64,000 nucleotides of DNA from a bacterium (GTDB taxonomy: Bacteria; Joyebacterota; Joyebacteria; Joyebacterales; Joyebacteraceae): the NCBI GenBank assembly GCA_029990205.1, contig JAPEKQ010000002.1, positions 126,501 to 190,500 on the forward strand, read 5' to 3'. Made by a program: the position numbers and the translations under genes. This document shows positions 42,800 through 50,216 of this stretch, piece by piece. Position 1 is the first letter of the stretch. Every line of letters starts with the position of its first letter. The notes beneath the pieces are model-generated. The model was not told where the DNA came from, did no database searches, and worked only from the letters and a program-made list of their open reading frames with translations.

Positions 42800-43287
42800 A
42801 CCACCGAACCAACGGCATCCTGAGACGCGAGGAACTCGCCGGACGGCTCCCGTCGGACGACAGACTGAAGCTGGGACCGATCGCGATCATAGAGTGCGTG
42901 GAGAACATCCCGTGCAACCCGTGCGTCGACGCGTGTCCCCGCGGCGCCATCACGATCGACGGCGACATCAACGGGACGCCGAGCGTCGATGACGAGAAGT
43001 GCAACGGGTGCACGGTCTGTCTGAGCGCGTGCCCCGGGCTGGCCATCTTCGTGGTTGACGCGGCCGACAAGGGTGGCGCCGGACGCGTTTCGCTGCCGTA
43101 CGAGTACCGTCCCCTCCCCGAGCGCGACGAGCGCGTCGACGCGGTCGACCGCGAGGGCCAGGTCGTCTGCGAGGGACGGGTCACGCGGGTACTCGATTCG
43201 AAGACGCTCGACCGGACCCCGATCATCACGATCGAGGTCCCGCACGAACATGTCATGACCGTCAGACACTTCAGGCGGAGGACGTAG
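42796..43287 (+). CDS. 4Fe-4S dicluster ferredoxin subunit
   Basis: A 163-residue protein with ECVENIPCNPCVDACPRGAI and CNGCTVCLSACPG. The second motif is a full CxxCxxCxxxCP set; the first gives at least CxxCxxxC plus an earlier Cys, so two clusters are likely. The remaining 75 residues are a beta-rich tail (about 90-163) without Cys. It should carry electrons between the flavoprotein subunits of this operon, like the delta subunit of archaeal dye-linked L-proline dehydrogenases. ATG overlaps the previous stop by 4 bp, and the next gene starts 4 bp after its stop. Confidence 0.82.
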   Translation: MNHRTNGILRREELAGRLPSDDRLKLGPIAIIECVENIPCNPCVDACPRGAITIDGDINGTPSVDDEKCNGCTVCLSACPGLAIFVVDAADKGGAGRVSLPYEYRPLPERDERVDAVDREGQVVCEGRVTRVLDSKTLDRTPIITIEVPHEHVMTVRHFRRRT

Positions 43288-43291
43288 CACC

Positions 43292-43567
43292 GTGAAGGAC
43301 GACGTCGTCATCTGCAGATGCGAAGATGTGACATACGGGCAGATCGTGCAGGCCATCGACGAAGGCCTGACGACGCTCGAGGAGATCAAGCGCGTGCTCC
43401 GATGCGGCATGGGTCCGTGCCAGGGCAGAACGTGCTCGCGTCTCATCGCGCGCATCATCGCCGAGAAGACGGGTCGCTCCATGGATGAGATCGGATTCCC
43501 TCTCGACCGACCGCCGGTTCGGCCGGTCGAGATCGGCATTCTCGCGGGTGAGAGAGATGAAGCGTAG
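43292..43567 (+). CDS. BFD-like [2Fe-2S]-binding subunit
   Basis: A 91-residue protein starting at GTG. ICRCEDVTYGQIVQAIDEG supplies Cys8 and Cys10, and RVLRCGMGPCQGRTC the other two ligands with the CG-x-G-x-CQG motif of BFD-like [2Fe-2S] domains. In HcnABC and proline dehydrogenase complexes such a domain bridges the two flavoproteins. It is usually fused to the C-terminus of the HcnB-type subunit; here it is a separate gene. It overlaps the next gene by 11 bp. Confidence 0.82.
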   Translation: MKDDVVICRCEDVTYGQIVQAIDEGLTTLEEIKRVLRCGMGPCQGRTCSRLIARIIAEKTGRSMDEIGFPLDRPPVRPVEIGILAGERDEA

Positions 43568-44699
43568 CGCAGACTGCGTCATCATAGGCGGCGGGATCAT
43601 CGGGACCTCGGTCGCGTACTACCTGGCGAAGTCCGGAATGACCGACGTCGTCGTTCTCGAGGCGGACTATCTCGCGAGCGGAGGCACCGGCCGGTGCGGG
43701 GGCGGCATCCGCCAGCAGTGGAGCACCGAACCGAACGCCCGACTCGCCATGGAGAGCGTGCGCATCTTCACGACGCTCGAGGAGGAGCTCGGTGAGGACA
43801 TCGAGTTCCTGCAGGGCGGATACCTCGTGCTCGCCTACACCGATGAGGACGTCGAGCAATTCGAGAAGAACGTCGCGCTCCAGCGCGGGCTCGGACTCGA
43901 TGTCGAGATCCTCACACCCGACGAGATCAGAGCGCGCGTGGTCGCCCAGCTCAACACCGAGCGCGTCAAGATGGCGACCTACTGCTCGAAGGATGCCAGC
44001 GCCAACCCGTTCCTTGCCACCCGCGCCTACGCGGCCGCGGCGAAGCGGCTGGGCGTCGAGGTCGAGCTTTTCACGCCTGTTCGCAGGATCCTCGCGGAGA
44101 ACGGACGGATCACGGGCGTCGAGACAGACCGCGGCGTCATCAGCACACCCCGGGTCATCAACGCGGCCGGGAGCCACAGCGTGCCGCTCGCGGAGACCGT
44201 GGGCGTCGAGCTGCCGATCAAGCCGTATCGCCGTGAGATCCTCGTCACCGAGCCGCTCGAGCGCTTCTTCGACCCGATGATCATCTCGTTCAGCTTCGGC
44301 GTCTACTTCCGTCAGGTGCAGCACGGGTCGATCATCGGAGGATTCGCATACCCCGACGAGCAGCCCGGGTTCAACCAGACGTCGAGCGTCGACTTCCTGA
44401 CGACGATGTCAAAGAAGCTCGCGTACCTGATGCCGGTGCTCGAGGATGTGAAGGTCGTCCGACAGTGGGCGGGTCTGTATGACGTCACGCCGGACGCTCA
44501 GCCGATCATCGGCGAGACCGACGGCGTGGATGGATTCTTCCAGGCAAGCGGATTCAGCGGACACGGCTTCATGATCGCACCGATGGTGAGCACGCTGCTC
44601 TCGCAGATCGTTCTCGGTGAGACCCCCGCCCTCGACGTCGAGCGCCTCAACCTCCGTCGATTCGAGGGCGACATCGACCTCGACCACTCCGTCGTCTAG
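43557..44699 (+). CDS. FAD-dependent amino-acid/imino-acid dehydrogenase subunit (DAO fold, HcnC/PRODH beta-like)
   Basis: A 380-residue D-amino-acid-oxidase-fold protein. CVIIGGGIIGTSVAYYLAKSG binds FAD; ASGGTGRCGGGIRQQWS follows the usual second strand; INAAGSHSVPLAE and GLYDVTPDAQPIIG with FFQASGFSGHGFMIAP close the site. It resembles sarcosine oxidase beta and dye-linked L-proline dehydrogenase beta subunits, which oxidise a secondary or alpha-amino acid. The substrate (proline, hydroxyproline, sarcosine, glycine) is not decided. It completes a four-gene complex with the three upstream iron-sulfur and flavin subunits. No transporter or P5C dehydrogenase is adjacent. Confidence 0.87.
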   Translation: MKRSADCVIIGGGIIGTSVAYYLAKSGMTDVVVLEADYLASGGTGRCGGGIRQQWSTEPNARLAMESVRIFTTLEEELGEDIEFLQGGYLVLAYTDEDVEQFEKNVALQRGLGLDVEILTPDEIRARVVAQLNTERVKMATYCSKDASANPFLATRAYAAAAKRLGVEVELFTPVRRILAENGRITGVETDRGVISTPRVINAAGSHSVPLAETVGVELPIKPYRREILVTEPLERFFDPMIISFSFGVYFRQVQHGSIIGGFAYPDEQPGFNQTSSVDFLTTMSKKLAYLMPVLEDVKVVRQWAGLYDVTPDAQPIIGETDGVDGFFQASGFSGHGFMIAPMVSTLLSQIVLGETPALDVERLNLRRFEGDIDLDHSVV

Positions 44700-44760
44700 G
44701 TCGCCGTCACATCGCGAAACACGCCGATTCTCTGACGCAGTTCGATCCCCAGCGGCAACC

Positions 44761-46695
44761 CTACTCCTCGACGAACTCCAGCACCCATCTCGGCCGCTCG
44801 GGCGGCTGCGGCCGGCCCGGCTCGCCATGGAACCGTCGCTCCCAGGCATTCAGACGACGCTCCGTCGTCACCTCGCGCTCGACCTCATAGAACGACGAGA
44901 TGACGCCACCGAACACCGAGGTCTCACCGTTCTGCTCCACTTCCAGATAGAGGATGTCGGGACGACCCAGGCCGACGTCGATGGCGATCCCGCTCGAGAG
45001 GTCGCTGAAGACCGTCGCGACGAACGGCTGGGGATCGGACATCCTCGCGTCTCCGTCCTCGACGGTACGTGCGTCGGCGCCTCGCGAGATCTGGACCAGC
45101 GTCCCGCGGCTGAAGATGCTGAAGCAGGAGCGTTCGAGACTGCCGATGAACCCTTCGTATGCATCCAGACGTTCGGCGAGGTGTCGGCCCAGCAGTTCGT
45201 GTTCCCACAGCGTGTCGCGAACATGACCGACGAGGTCCGCGATCCGGACGTACAGCTCCGGGTATGGTTCGACCAGGGCGCACTCGCCTTCGGTGACAGG
45301 AAGCGCGGAACGCAGCGCGCGCGTAGGTTCGACAACGCTCGCCGGCGCTCGCCTGAGGTCGCTCCACGCGGCGGCGCCTGTCGAGAGCATCCTCGTCTCC
45401 CACGCGTCGGTCCTCATATACGTGGGCCTCGAGTCTCGCGGCGGCTCGAACAGCGCGGCGACGATGTACAACCAGCTCCAGTAGAGATCCTCCGTCCAGT
45501 CGCCGTATGTCAGTTCCTCGAGTTCGAGTTCGATCTCACGGTAGCCGAGCCGGTAGACCTCGCTCGCGAACACGTCCGCCCGGTCGAGTTCGCGTCGCGC
45601 CGCGGTCGAACCGAGAAGCGCCATCAGGCTCAGAGACGGCGACGGACCGTCCGGGACACCGACGCCCAGTCGTCTGAAGTAGGCTGTGTCGCGAAACTCA
45701 CGAGGAGGAAGGAAACGCATGCCTCGCAACGAATGCGTCTCGACGTGCGGAGGCGCGATCTCGCGAACACGCTCGGCGAACACGGCAACGGCCTCGAGAT
45801 CCGCGAGCGCTTCCAGTTCGAACTCCTCGCCGAAGACATCGTCGGCGATCTCCATATAGTCTGTGACAGTCGGATCCCCGGCCCCGCCACGGAAGAACAG
45901 GAGCGGTTCATACGTGCGCTCCCACAGCTCGTACCACTCCCCCGCCTCCTCCTCGAGCGCGCGCGCCACGAGCAGCCCCTGGATCGTCAACCGGTAGTCG
46001 CTCCGCCGCCCCTCCGGGAGCGCGAACGCCATTCTGCCGTACCAGGTAACGGCGCGGTGGAACCGTGAGAGCCGGTCGCTGGCGGCGTAGTGCCCGACCG
46101 GAACGTAGTGAGAGTAGTCTTCGCCGGGACCCGCGACATCATCGAGAGGACTGGCGTCCATGATCGGTGAGAGGCCAAGGACCCTCCCCTCCTGGATGAG
46201 GTCGAGCTCCCGCTCGACGAGCGCGAGACCGATCTCCGAAGGGAAGAACTCGGGGTCGAGCAGGCTCAGCCCGACGGCGAAGTACGCATAGTTGAGCCGC
46301 GCCGCCTCTCGCACGGTCGGGTCCCGCACCAGCAGGTACTGGTCCTCGGAGAGACGGACCATCTCGCGCGACAGCTGCGTCAGCCGGTCGTACAGCACGC
46401 CGTCCTCGAGTTCGAGAAGAACCTCGTCGAGGAACAGCCGGGTCGTCCGGAGCACCGTGTCGGCGGTGATGAAGGTGTGGACGCCCTGTCCGCGGACGGA
46501 GGCGTACGCCTCGGGGATGCCGGTCACGTCGCTTGGCACAACGACGAAGCCGCGCTCCGAGAGCACGCGCCGACTCCACGCGGAGACGTCGGGGACGCCG
46601 CCGGTCTCCTCCGAGAAGGCCGGGGACGACATGACAGCAACGGCCGCCAGCACGATGACACACACGGTCGCCGTCCGACGCAGGTGTTCGCGCAT
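44761..46695 (-). CDS. Secreted DUF3160 protein
   Basis: A 644-residue protein with a signal peptide (about 1-28, cleaving after PAFS). The long mainly helical domain matches DUF3160: GVHTFITADTVLRTTRLFLD, PTYMRTDAWETRMLSTG and RRFHGEPGRPQPPERPRWV are recognisable blocks. The family is found in outer-surface or periplasmic proteins of unknown function. Cys are few, so it is not an obvious redox protein. It is convergent with the dehydrogenase operon (61-bp gap) and 65 bp downstream of the XRE-cupin regulator gene on the same strand. Confidence 0.8.
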   Translation of the reverse strand: MREHLRRTATVCVIVLAAVAVMSSPAFSEETGGVPDVSAWSRRVLSERGFVVVPSDVTGIPEAYASVRGQGVHTFITADTVLRTTRLFLDEVLLELEDGVLYDRLTQLSREMVRLSEDQYLLVRDPTVREAARLNYAYFAVGLSLLDPEFFPSEIGLALVERELDLIQEGRVLGLSPIMDASPLDDVAGPGEDYSHYVPVGHYAASDRLSRFHRAVTWYGRMAFALPEGRRSDYRLTIQGLLVARALEEEAGEWYELWERTYEPLLFFRGGAGDPTVTDYMEIADDVFGEEFELEALADLEAVAVFAERVREIAPPHVETHSLRGMRFLPPREFRDTAYFRRLGVGVPDGPSPSLSLMALLGSTAARRELDRADVFASEVYRLGYREIELELEELTYGDWTEDLYWSWLYIVAALFEPPRDSRPTYMRTDAWETRMLSTGAAAWSDLRRAPASVVEPTRALRSALPVTEGECALVEPYPELYVRIADLVGHVRDTLWEHELLGRHLAERLDAYEGFIGSLERSCFSIFSRGTLVQISRGADARTVEDGDARMSDPQPFVATVFSDLSSGIAIDVGLGRPDILYLEVEQNGETSVFGGVISSFYEVEREVTTERRLNAWERRFHGEPGRPQPPERPRWVLEFVEE

Positions 46696-46760
46696 ATGCG
46701 CAGCCCCTCCCTCGCGCGCGGTCGACCCGCGCGCGGCTACGTTCTGTCGGTCACTGCTGA

Positions 46761-47330
46761 CTACGGAGCGATCACGCCATCAGACGCCGTCACCCAGAGA
46801 GCGCGCACGGAATCGCCACCGAGCTTCTCGACCCGGTGCGGCATGCTCGCCCGAAACTGGATGCAGTCGCCCGCACCGAGCTCGAACTCGTCGCCGCCGA
46901 CGATCACTTTGAGCGTGCCGGCCTCGACGAGCAGGATCTCCTCTCCGCCGTGCGGACGGGTCGCAAGCGGCCCCCGCTCGAAATCGGAGAGTTCGACGAC
47001 TCGCAGACGTCCCGCGGGGATTCCCGTGGTCAGGAAATCCGCACCGGCGACGGTCTGTCCGCCCTCGGTGATGACGTGATGAGCCCGCTCGTGCTTCCGC
47101 ACGACGGACACGCTTGGTAGCAGCTCTTCCTCGACGAAGTAGGTCGCCGGCTTCTTGAGCGCCCTCGCGATCCTCAGAAGCGCACCCACGGTCGGCGACG
47201 TCCGGCCTCGCTCGATCTCGGAAATGTGCGTCGGGGACATCCCGGACGAATCCGCGACCTGTTTGAGCGTCATGCCCCTGGCCAGCCTCTCGAGCTTCAC
47301 CCGCCTTCCCAGCTCTGCCTTGTCGAGCAT
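46761..47330 (-). CDS. XRE-family regulator with C-terminal cupin domain
   Basis: A 189-residue protein from ATG at 47330 (GGGGAGG upstream). Residues 6-65 are a helix-turn-helix: RLARGMTLKQVADSSGMSPT, then ISEIERGRTSPTVGALLRIA. Residues 115-185 are a cupin: RPHGGEEILLVEAGTLKVIV and LGAGDCIQFRASMPHRVEKL carry the two motifs. Regulators of this build (PuuR/HipB-cupin type) sense a small ligand with the cupin and repress amine, amino-acid or sulfur genes. It could control the neighbouring DUF3160 gene or the dehydrogenase operon; the target is inferred only from position. Confidence 0.87.
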   Translation of the reverse strand: MLDKAELGRRVKLERLARGMTLKQVADSSGMSPTHISEIERGRTSPTVGALLRIARALKKPATYFVEEELLPSVSVVRKHERAHHVITEGGQTVAGADFLTTGIPAGRLRVVELSDFERGPLATRPHGGEEILLVEAGTLKVIVGGDEFELGAGDCIQFRASMPHRVEKLGGDSVRALWVTASDGVIAP

Positions 47331-47473
47331 GGAACACCACCTCCCCTGTCTCGACTCCAACCTGGCCTCACCCGCTCTCGGGTGGTTGCTGCGTCGGGGG
47401 ACACCCGGTGAGGACCTCATGTGCCGGTCGATGAGTGACCGGCCGCCGGTCTCCTGCGACCGGCTACGACCAT

Positions 47474-48856
47474 CTAGCTGTATCTCGCGGACGCAACACG
47501 CCGCGCGTTCTTCTCCTTGTACTCCCTCTCCCATACGTCGTCCGCGATCGCTCGATATTCGCGGGCATACCTGTCGATCTCGTCCTTGAGGTCCGTGACG
47601 AGCGTCTCGGCGCCCTCGTGCGTTGGGTGCGCGCGGTACTTCGCCACAACCTCCCTGAGCACGTCCGGCTCGTCGATGAGCATGCACGGCGTCAGGTAGT
47701 TCTCGCGGTACGGCTGATGGGACCGGATCGCCTTCATGAAGTCCGAGTTCAGGACCTCCTTGAGGGTCTTCCCCTTGATGTTGTCGACCGCGAAGTGACA
47801 GAAGACGCACGGTTCGACATCGCCGTTCGCGTTGATGTGAATGTACTCGCGCCCTCCGGCGATGCAGCCTTCCACGTAGTAGCCGTCGTTCCAGAAGTCC
47901 CCGACGAAGATCGCCTTCGTCTCGCGAATCTCGAGGACCCTCCTCCGCAGCCAGTCGCGCTGCCGAGGCGTCGGCATGAGTTCCGTGTGCGGCTCCCGGC
48001 CGATCGGGATGTACTGGAAGTACCAGGCGACCAGCGCGCCCTTCTCCACGAGCAGATCCATCATCTCATCGCTTGCGATGAGCTCCATATTGTGGCGCGT
48101 CTCGGTGAACGATGCGCCGAAGAGCACACCGGCCTCTCGAAGATTGTCCATCGCGTCCATCACGCGGTCGAACGTCCCCGGGCCGCGCCGGGCATCGGTC
48201 TCCTCCTTCATCCCTTCGAGACTGATCATCGGGGCGACGTTCCCGCACCGCTCGAGCCGTGCGGCGGCGTCCTTGTCGATGAGCGTCCCGTTCGTGTAGA
48301 GCTGGAAGAAGACGTCGCTGTGCTCCTCCCAGATGTCGAACATGTCGGGGCGCATGAACACCTCGCCGCCGCTCATCGTGATGAAGTAGGTCCCCATCGC
48401 CTTCGCCTCGCGGATGATGCGATCGACGAGGTCGGTGGAGAGACCCTCGTGTTGCTGGTACTCGCCCGCGTAACAGCCGGGACAGAGCAGGTTGCAGCGC
48501 ATGGTTGGGCTGATGACGAGCAGCATCGGGGGCTTGAAGCCCTCCTTCGCCGGCATGTCGATCTCGCGCTTGTCCGTGCCGATGAGGAAGGCGTTCACGA
48601 AGAGGTTGCTGATGATCTTTCTCTGCACATTCGGGGAGAGACGCTCCACGATCTCCTTCGCCATCATGGCCGCCGGATGTCGCCTCTCGAAAAGCTCCCT
48701 GAGTGCCCGGATCGCCTCGCGATCCCGCTCCACGCGCGTCAGCTTCTCCGCGAAGTGCGACGCGCGGATCAGGCTCTCGATGGACACGTGCGGCAGAAAT
48801 CCGAGCAGCGTCTTCGCCGCCTGCGCCTTCGTGAACCGCTTGAAGCTCGTAGTCAT
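47474..48856 (-). CDS. Radical SAM/SPASM-domain protein
   Basis: A 460-residue protein. After a helical N-terminus (1-105), SPTMRCNLLCPGCYAGEY gives the radical SAM cluster (Cys121, Cys125, Cys128). FITMSGGEVFMRPD is the SAM motif. The C-terminal SPASM region has CIAGGREYIHINANGDVEPC and VFCHF, plus a later Cys, to hold auxiliary clusters. This layout is common in peptide- or lipid-modifying and cofactor maturases. No small precursor peptide gene is visible next to it. It is upstream of the XRE-cupin gene (143-bp gap) and downstream of the PimA-like glycosyltransferase gene on the same strand. Confidence 0.85.
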   Translation of the reverse strand: MTTSFKRFTKAQAAKTLLGFLPHVSIESLIRASHFAEKLTRVERDREAIRALRELFERRHPAAMMAKEIVERLSPNVQRKIISNLFVNAFLIGTDKREIDMPAKEGFKPPMLLVISPTMRCNLLCPGCYAGEYQQHEGLSTDLVDRIIREAKAMGTYFITMSGGEVFMRPDMFDIWEEHSDVFFQLYTNGTLIDKDAAARLERCGNVAPMISLEGMKEETDARRGPGTFDRVMDAMDNLREAGVLFGASFTETRHNMELIASDEMMDLLVEKGALVAWYFQYIPIGREPHTELMPTPRQRDWLRRRVLEIRETKAIFVGDFWNDGYYVEGCIAGGREYIHINANGDVEPCVFCHFAVDNIKGKTLKEVLNSDFMKAIRSHQPYRENYLTPCMLIDEPDVLREVVAKYRAHPTHEGAETLVTDLKDEIDRYAREYRAIADDVWEREYKEKNARRVASARYS

Positions 48857-48969
48857 GAGCCCCTGCCTCCGTCTGTCACCGATGCCCAGACCGGTCCGCG
48901 CGCCGGGAATTCGCCCCGCGGGTGGTCGTGAACGGTCGGCTCTCCAGTTCCGGTCGGGGACGCGGGCGG

Positions 48970-50157
48970 TCAGACGACGACCGTCTCCTTCTCCCCGATC
49001 TTCTCCTTTCTATTCACACGACCGCCGCCGGCGGGATGAGTTCCCGACGATCCGCCGATGGCGGCCTCATAGACTCGCAGGATGTCCTTCGTAACGCGGT
49101 CCCACGCGTAGCGCTCAACCTCGTCCCGCGCGGCGCCGACAAGATGCTCTCTCAGTTCGGGCTCGCCGGCGAGACGGACGACCGCGCTCGCGATGGCGTC
49201 CGGTGACGCGGGCGCGACGAGGAGGCCCGTCCGCCCGTCGTCGACCACATCGTTGTACCCGGTGATGTTCGAAGCGACGATCGCCGAACTGGAAGCCATC
49301 GCCTCGAGGAGGACGATACCGAAGCTCTCGCCGCCTGTCGCCGGTGAGCAGAACACATCGGCCGTGGCGTAGTGACGCGCAAGCATCTCGTTCGAGACGT
49401 GCCCGGTGAACATGATGCGTCCCCGGCAGCTCTCCGGTACGTAGCTCCCGTAGTGCGACGCAAGCGGTCCGCCGCCCACGACGACCAGCCGGCACCCCGG
49501 TATCTCCTCGCAAACGCGGGGCATCGCCCGCAGAAGGTGTTTCGCGCCCTTCCGGGGTTCCATGCGCCCGACGAACAGGATGTTGAACGAACCGTCCCGC
49601 AGCTCCTCGATGGGCTCGGCCGATGAGAAGCGCTCGACGTCGACGCCGTTGGGAACGATCTCGTACTCGCCGTCGAAATGTCTGATGGCGGTGTCCCTGG
49701 CGGCGTTCGAGACGGCGATGCGCCGCGTGAGCTTCTGAACGTACCGGTCGAGCAGCGGACGGAAGAGCTTGTATCCCAGCGACCGGTCGTTGCTCGCGTG
49801 GAAGGTCCCGACGGCCGGCATGTCGACCTGCGACAGTGCGGCCAGACAGAGCGCCGGCATCAGCGGCTCGTGGAGATGCACCACGTCGAAGCTCTCATCG
49901 CGGAAGACCGTCCGGAACTGGTTGGCCATCCTCAGGTCGACCGCGACGGGACAGATGGAGCCGTTCGCCGGCACGGAGAACGCCCGGCCGATGCGGATAA
50001 CGTCGTGCTCGCACGGCGAGCCACCGGGCCCGAACGACGTGGTGATGACCTTCACGTCATGACCGAGTCGCTCGAGTTCCAGGTACGTGTTGTAGACGTG
50101 CTCGGTCACGCCGCCCGGATACGGATAGAAGGCCGGTGTCACGATACCGATCTTCAT
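48970..50157 (-). CDS. Glycosyltransferase family 4, PimA-like
   Basis: A 395-residue GT-B glycosyltransferase. MKIGIVTPAFYPYPGGVTEH with VDVVHLHEP-type spacing (FDVVHLHEPLMPAL) and FHASND are hallmarks of the phosphatidylinositol alpha-mannosyltransferase group. The donor half has ILFVGRMEPRKGAKHLLRA and SPATGGESFGIVLLEAMAS. A basic C-terminal tail (about 375-395) may contact the membrane. ATG at 50157 is used; the longer open frame upstream overlaps the MFS-acyltransferase gene. It follows that gene by 59 bp. Together they parallel the PatA-PimA pair of actinobacterial glycolipid synthesis. The lipid acceptor here is unknown. Confidence 0.85.
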   Translation of the reverse strand: MKIGIVTPAFYPYPGGVTEHVYNTYLELERLGHDVKVITTSFGPGGSPCEHDVIRIGRAFSVPANGSICPVAVDLRMANQFRTVFRDESFDVVHLHEPLMPALCLAALSQVDMPAVGTFHASNDRSLGYKLFRPLLDRYVQKLTRRIAVSNAARDTAIRHFDGEYEIVPNGVDVERFSSAEPIEELRDGSFNILFVGRMEPRKGAKHLLRAMPRVCEEIPGCRLVVVGGGPLASHYGSYVPESCRGRIMFTGHVSNEMLARHYATADVFCSPATGGESFGIVLLEAMASSSAIVASNITGYNDVVDDGRTGLLVAPASPDAIASAVVRLAGEPELREHLVGAARDEVERYAWDRVTKDILRVYEAAIGGSSGTHPAGGGRVNRKEKIGEKETVVV

Positions 50158-50216
50158 CTCACCCTTCCTGATCGAGCCCTGTGCCGTCTCCCGTCGCTCG
50201 CGTCGCGACGGCGTTC

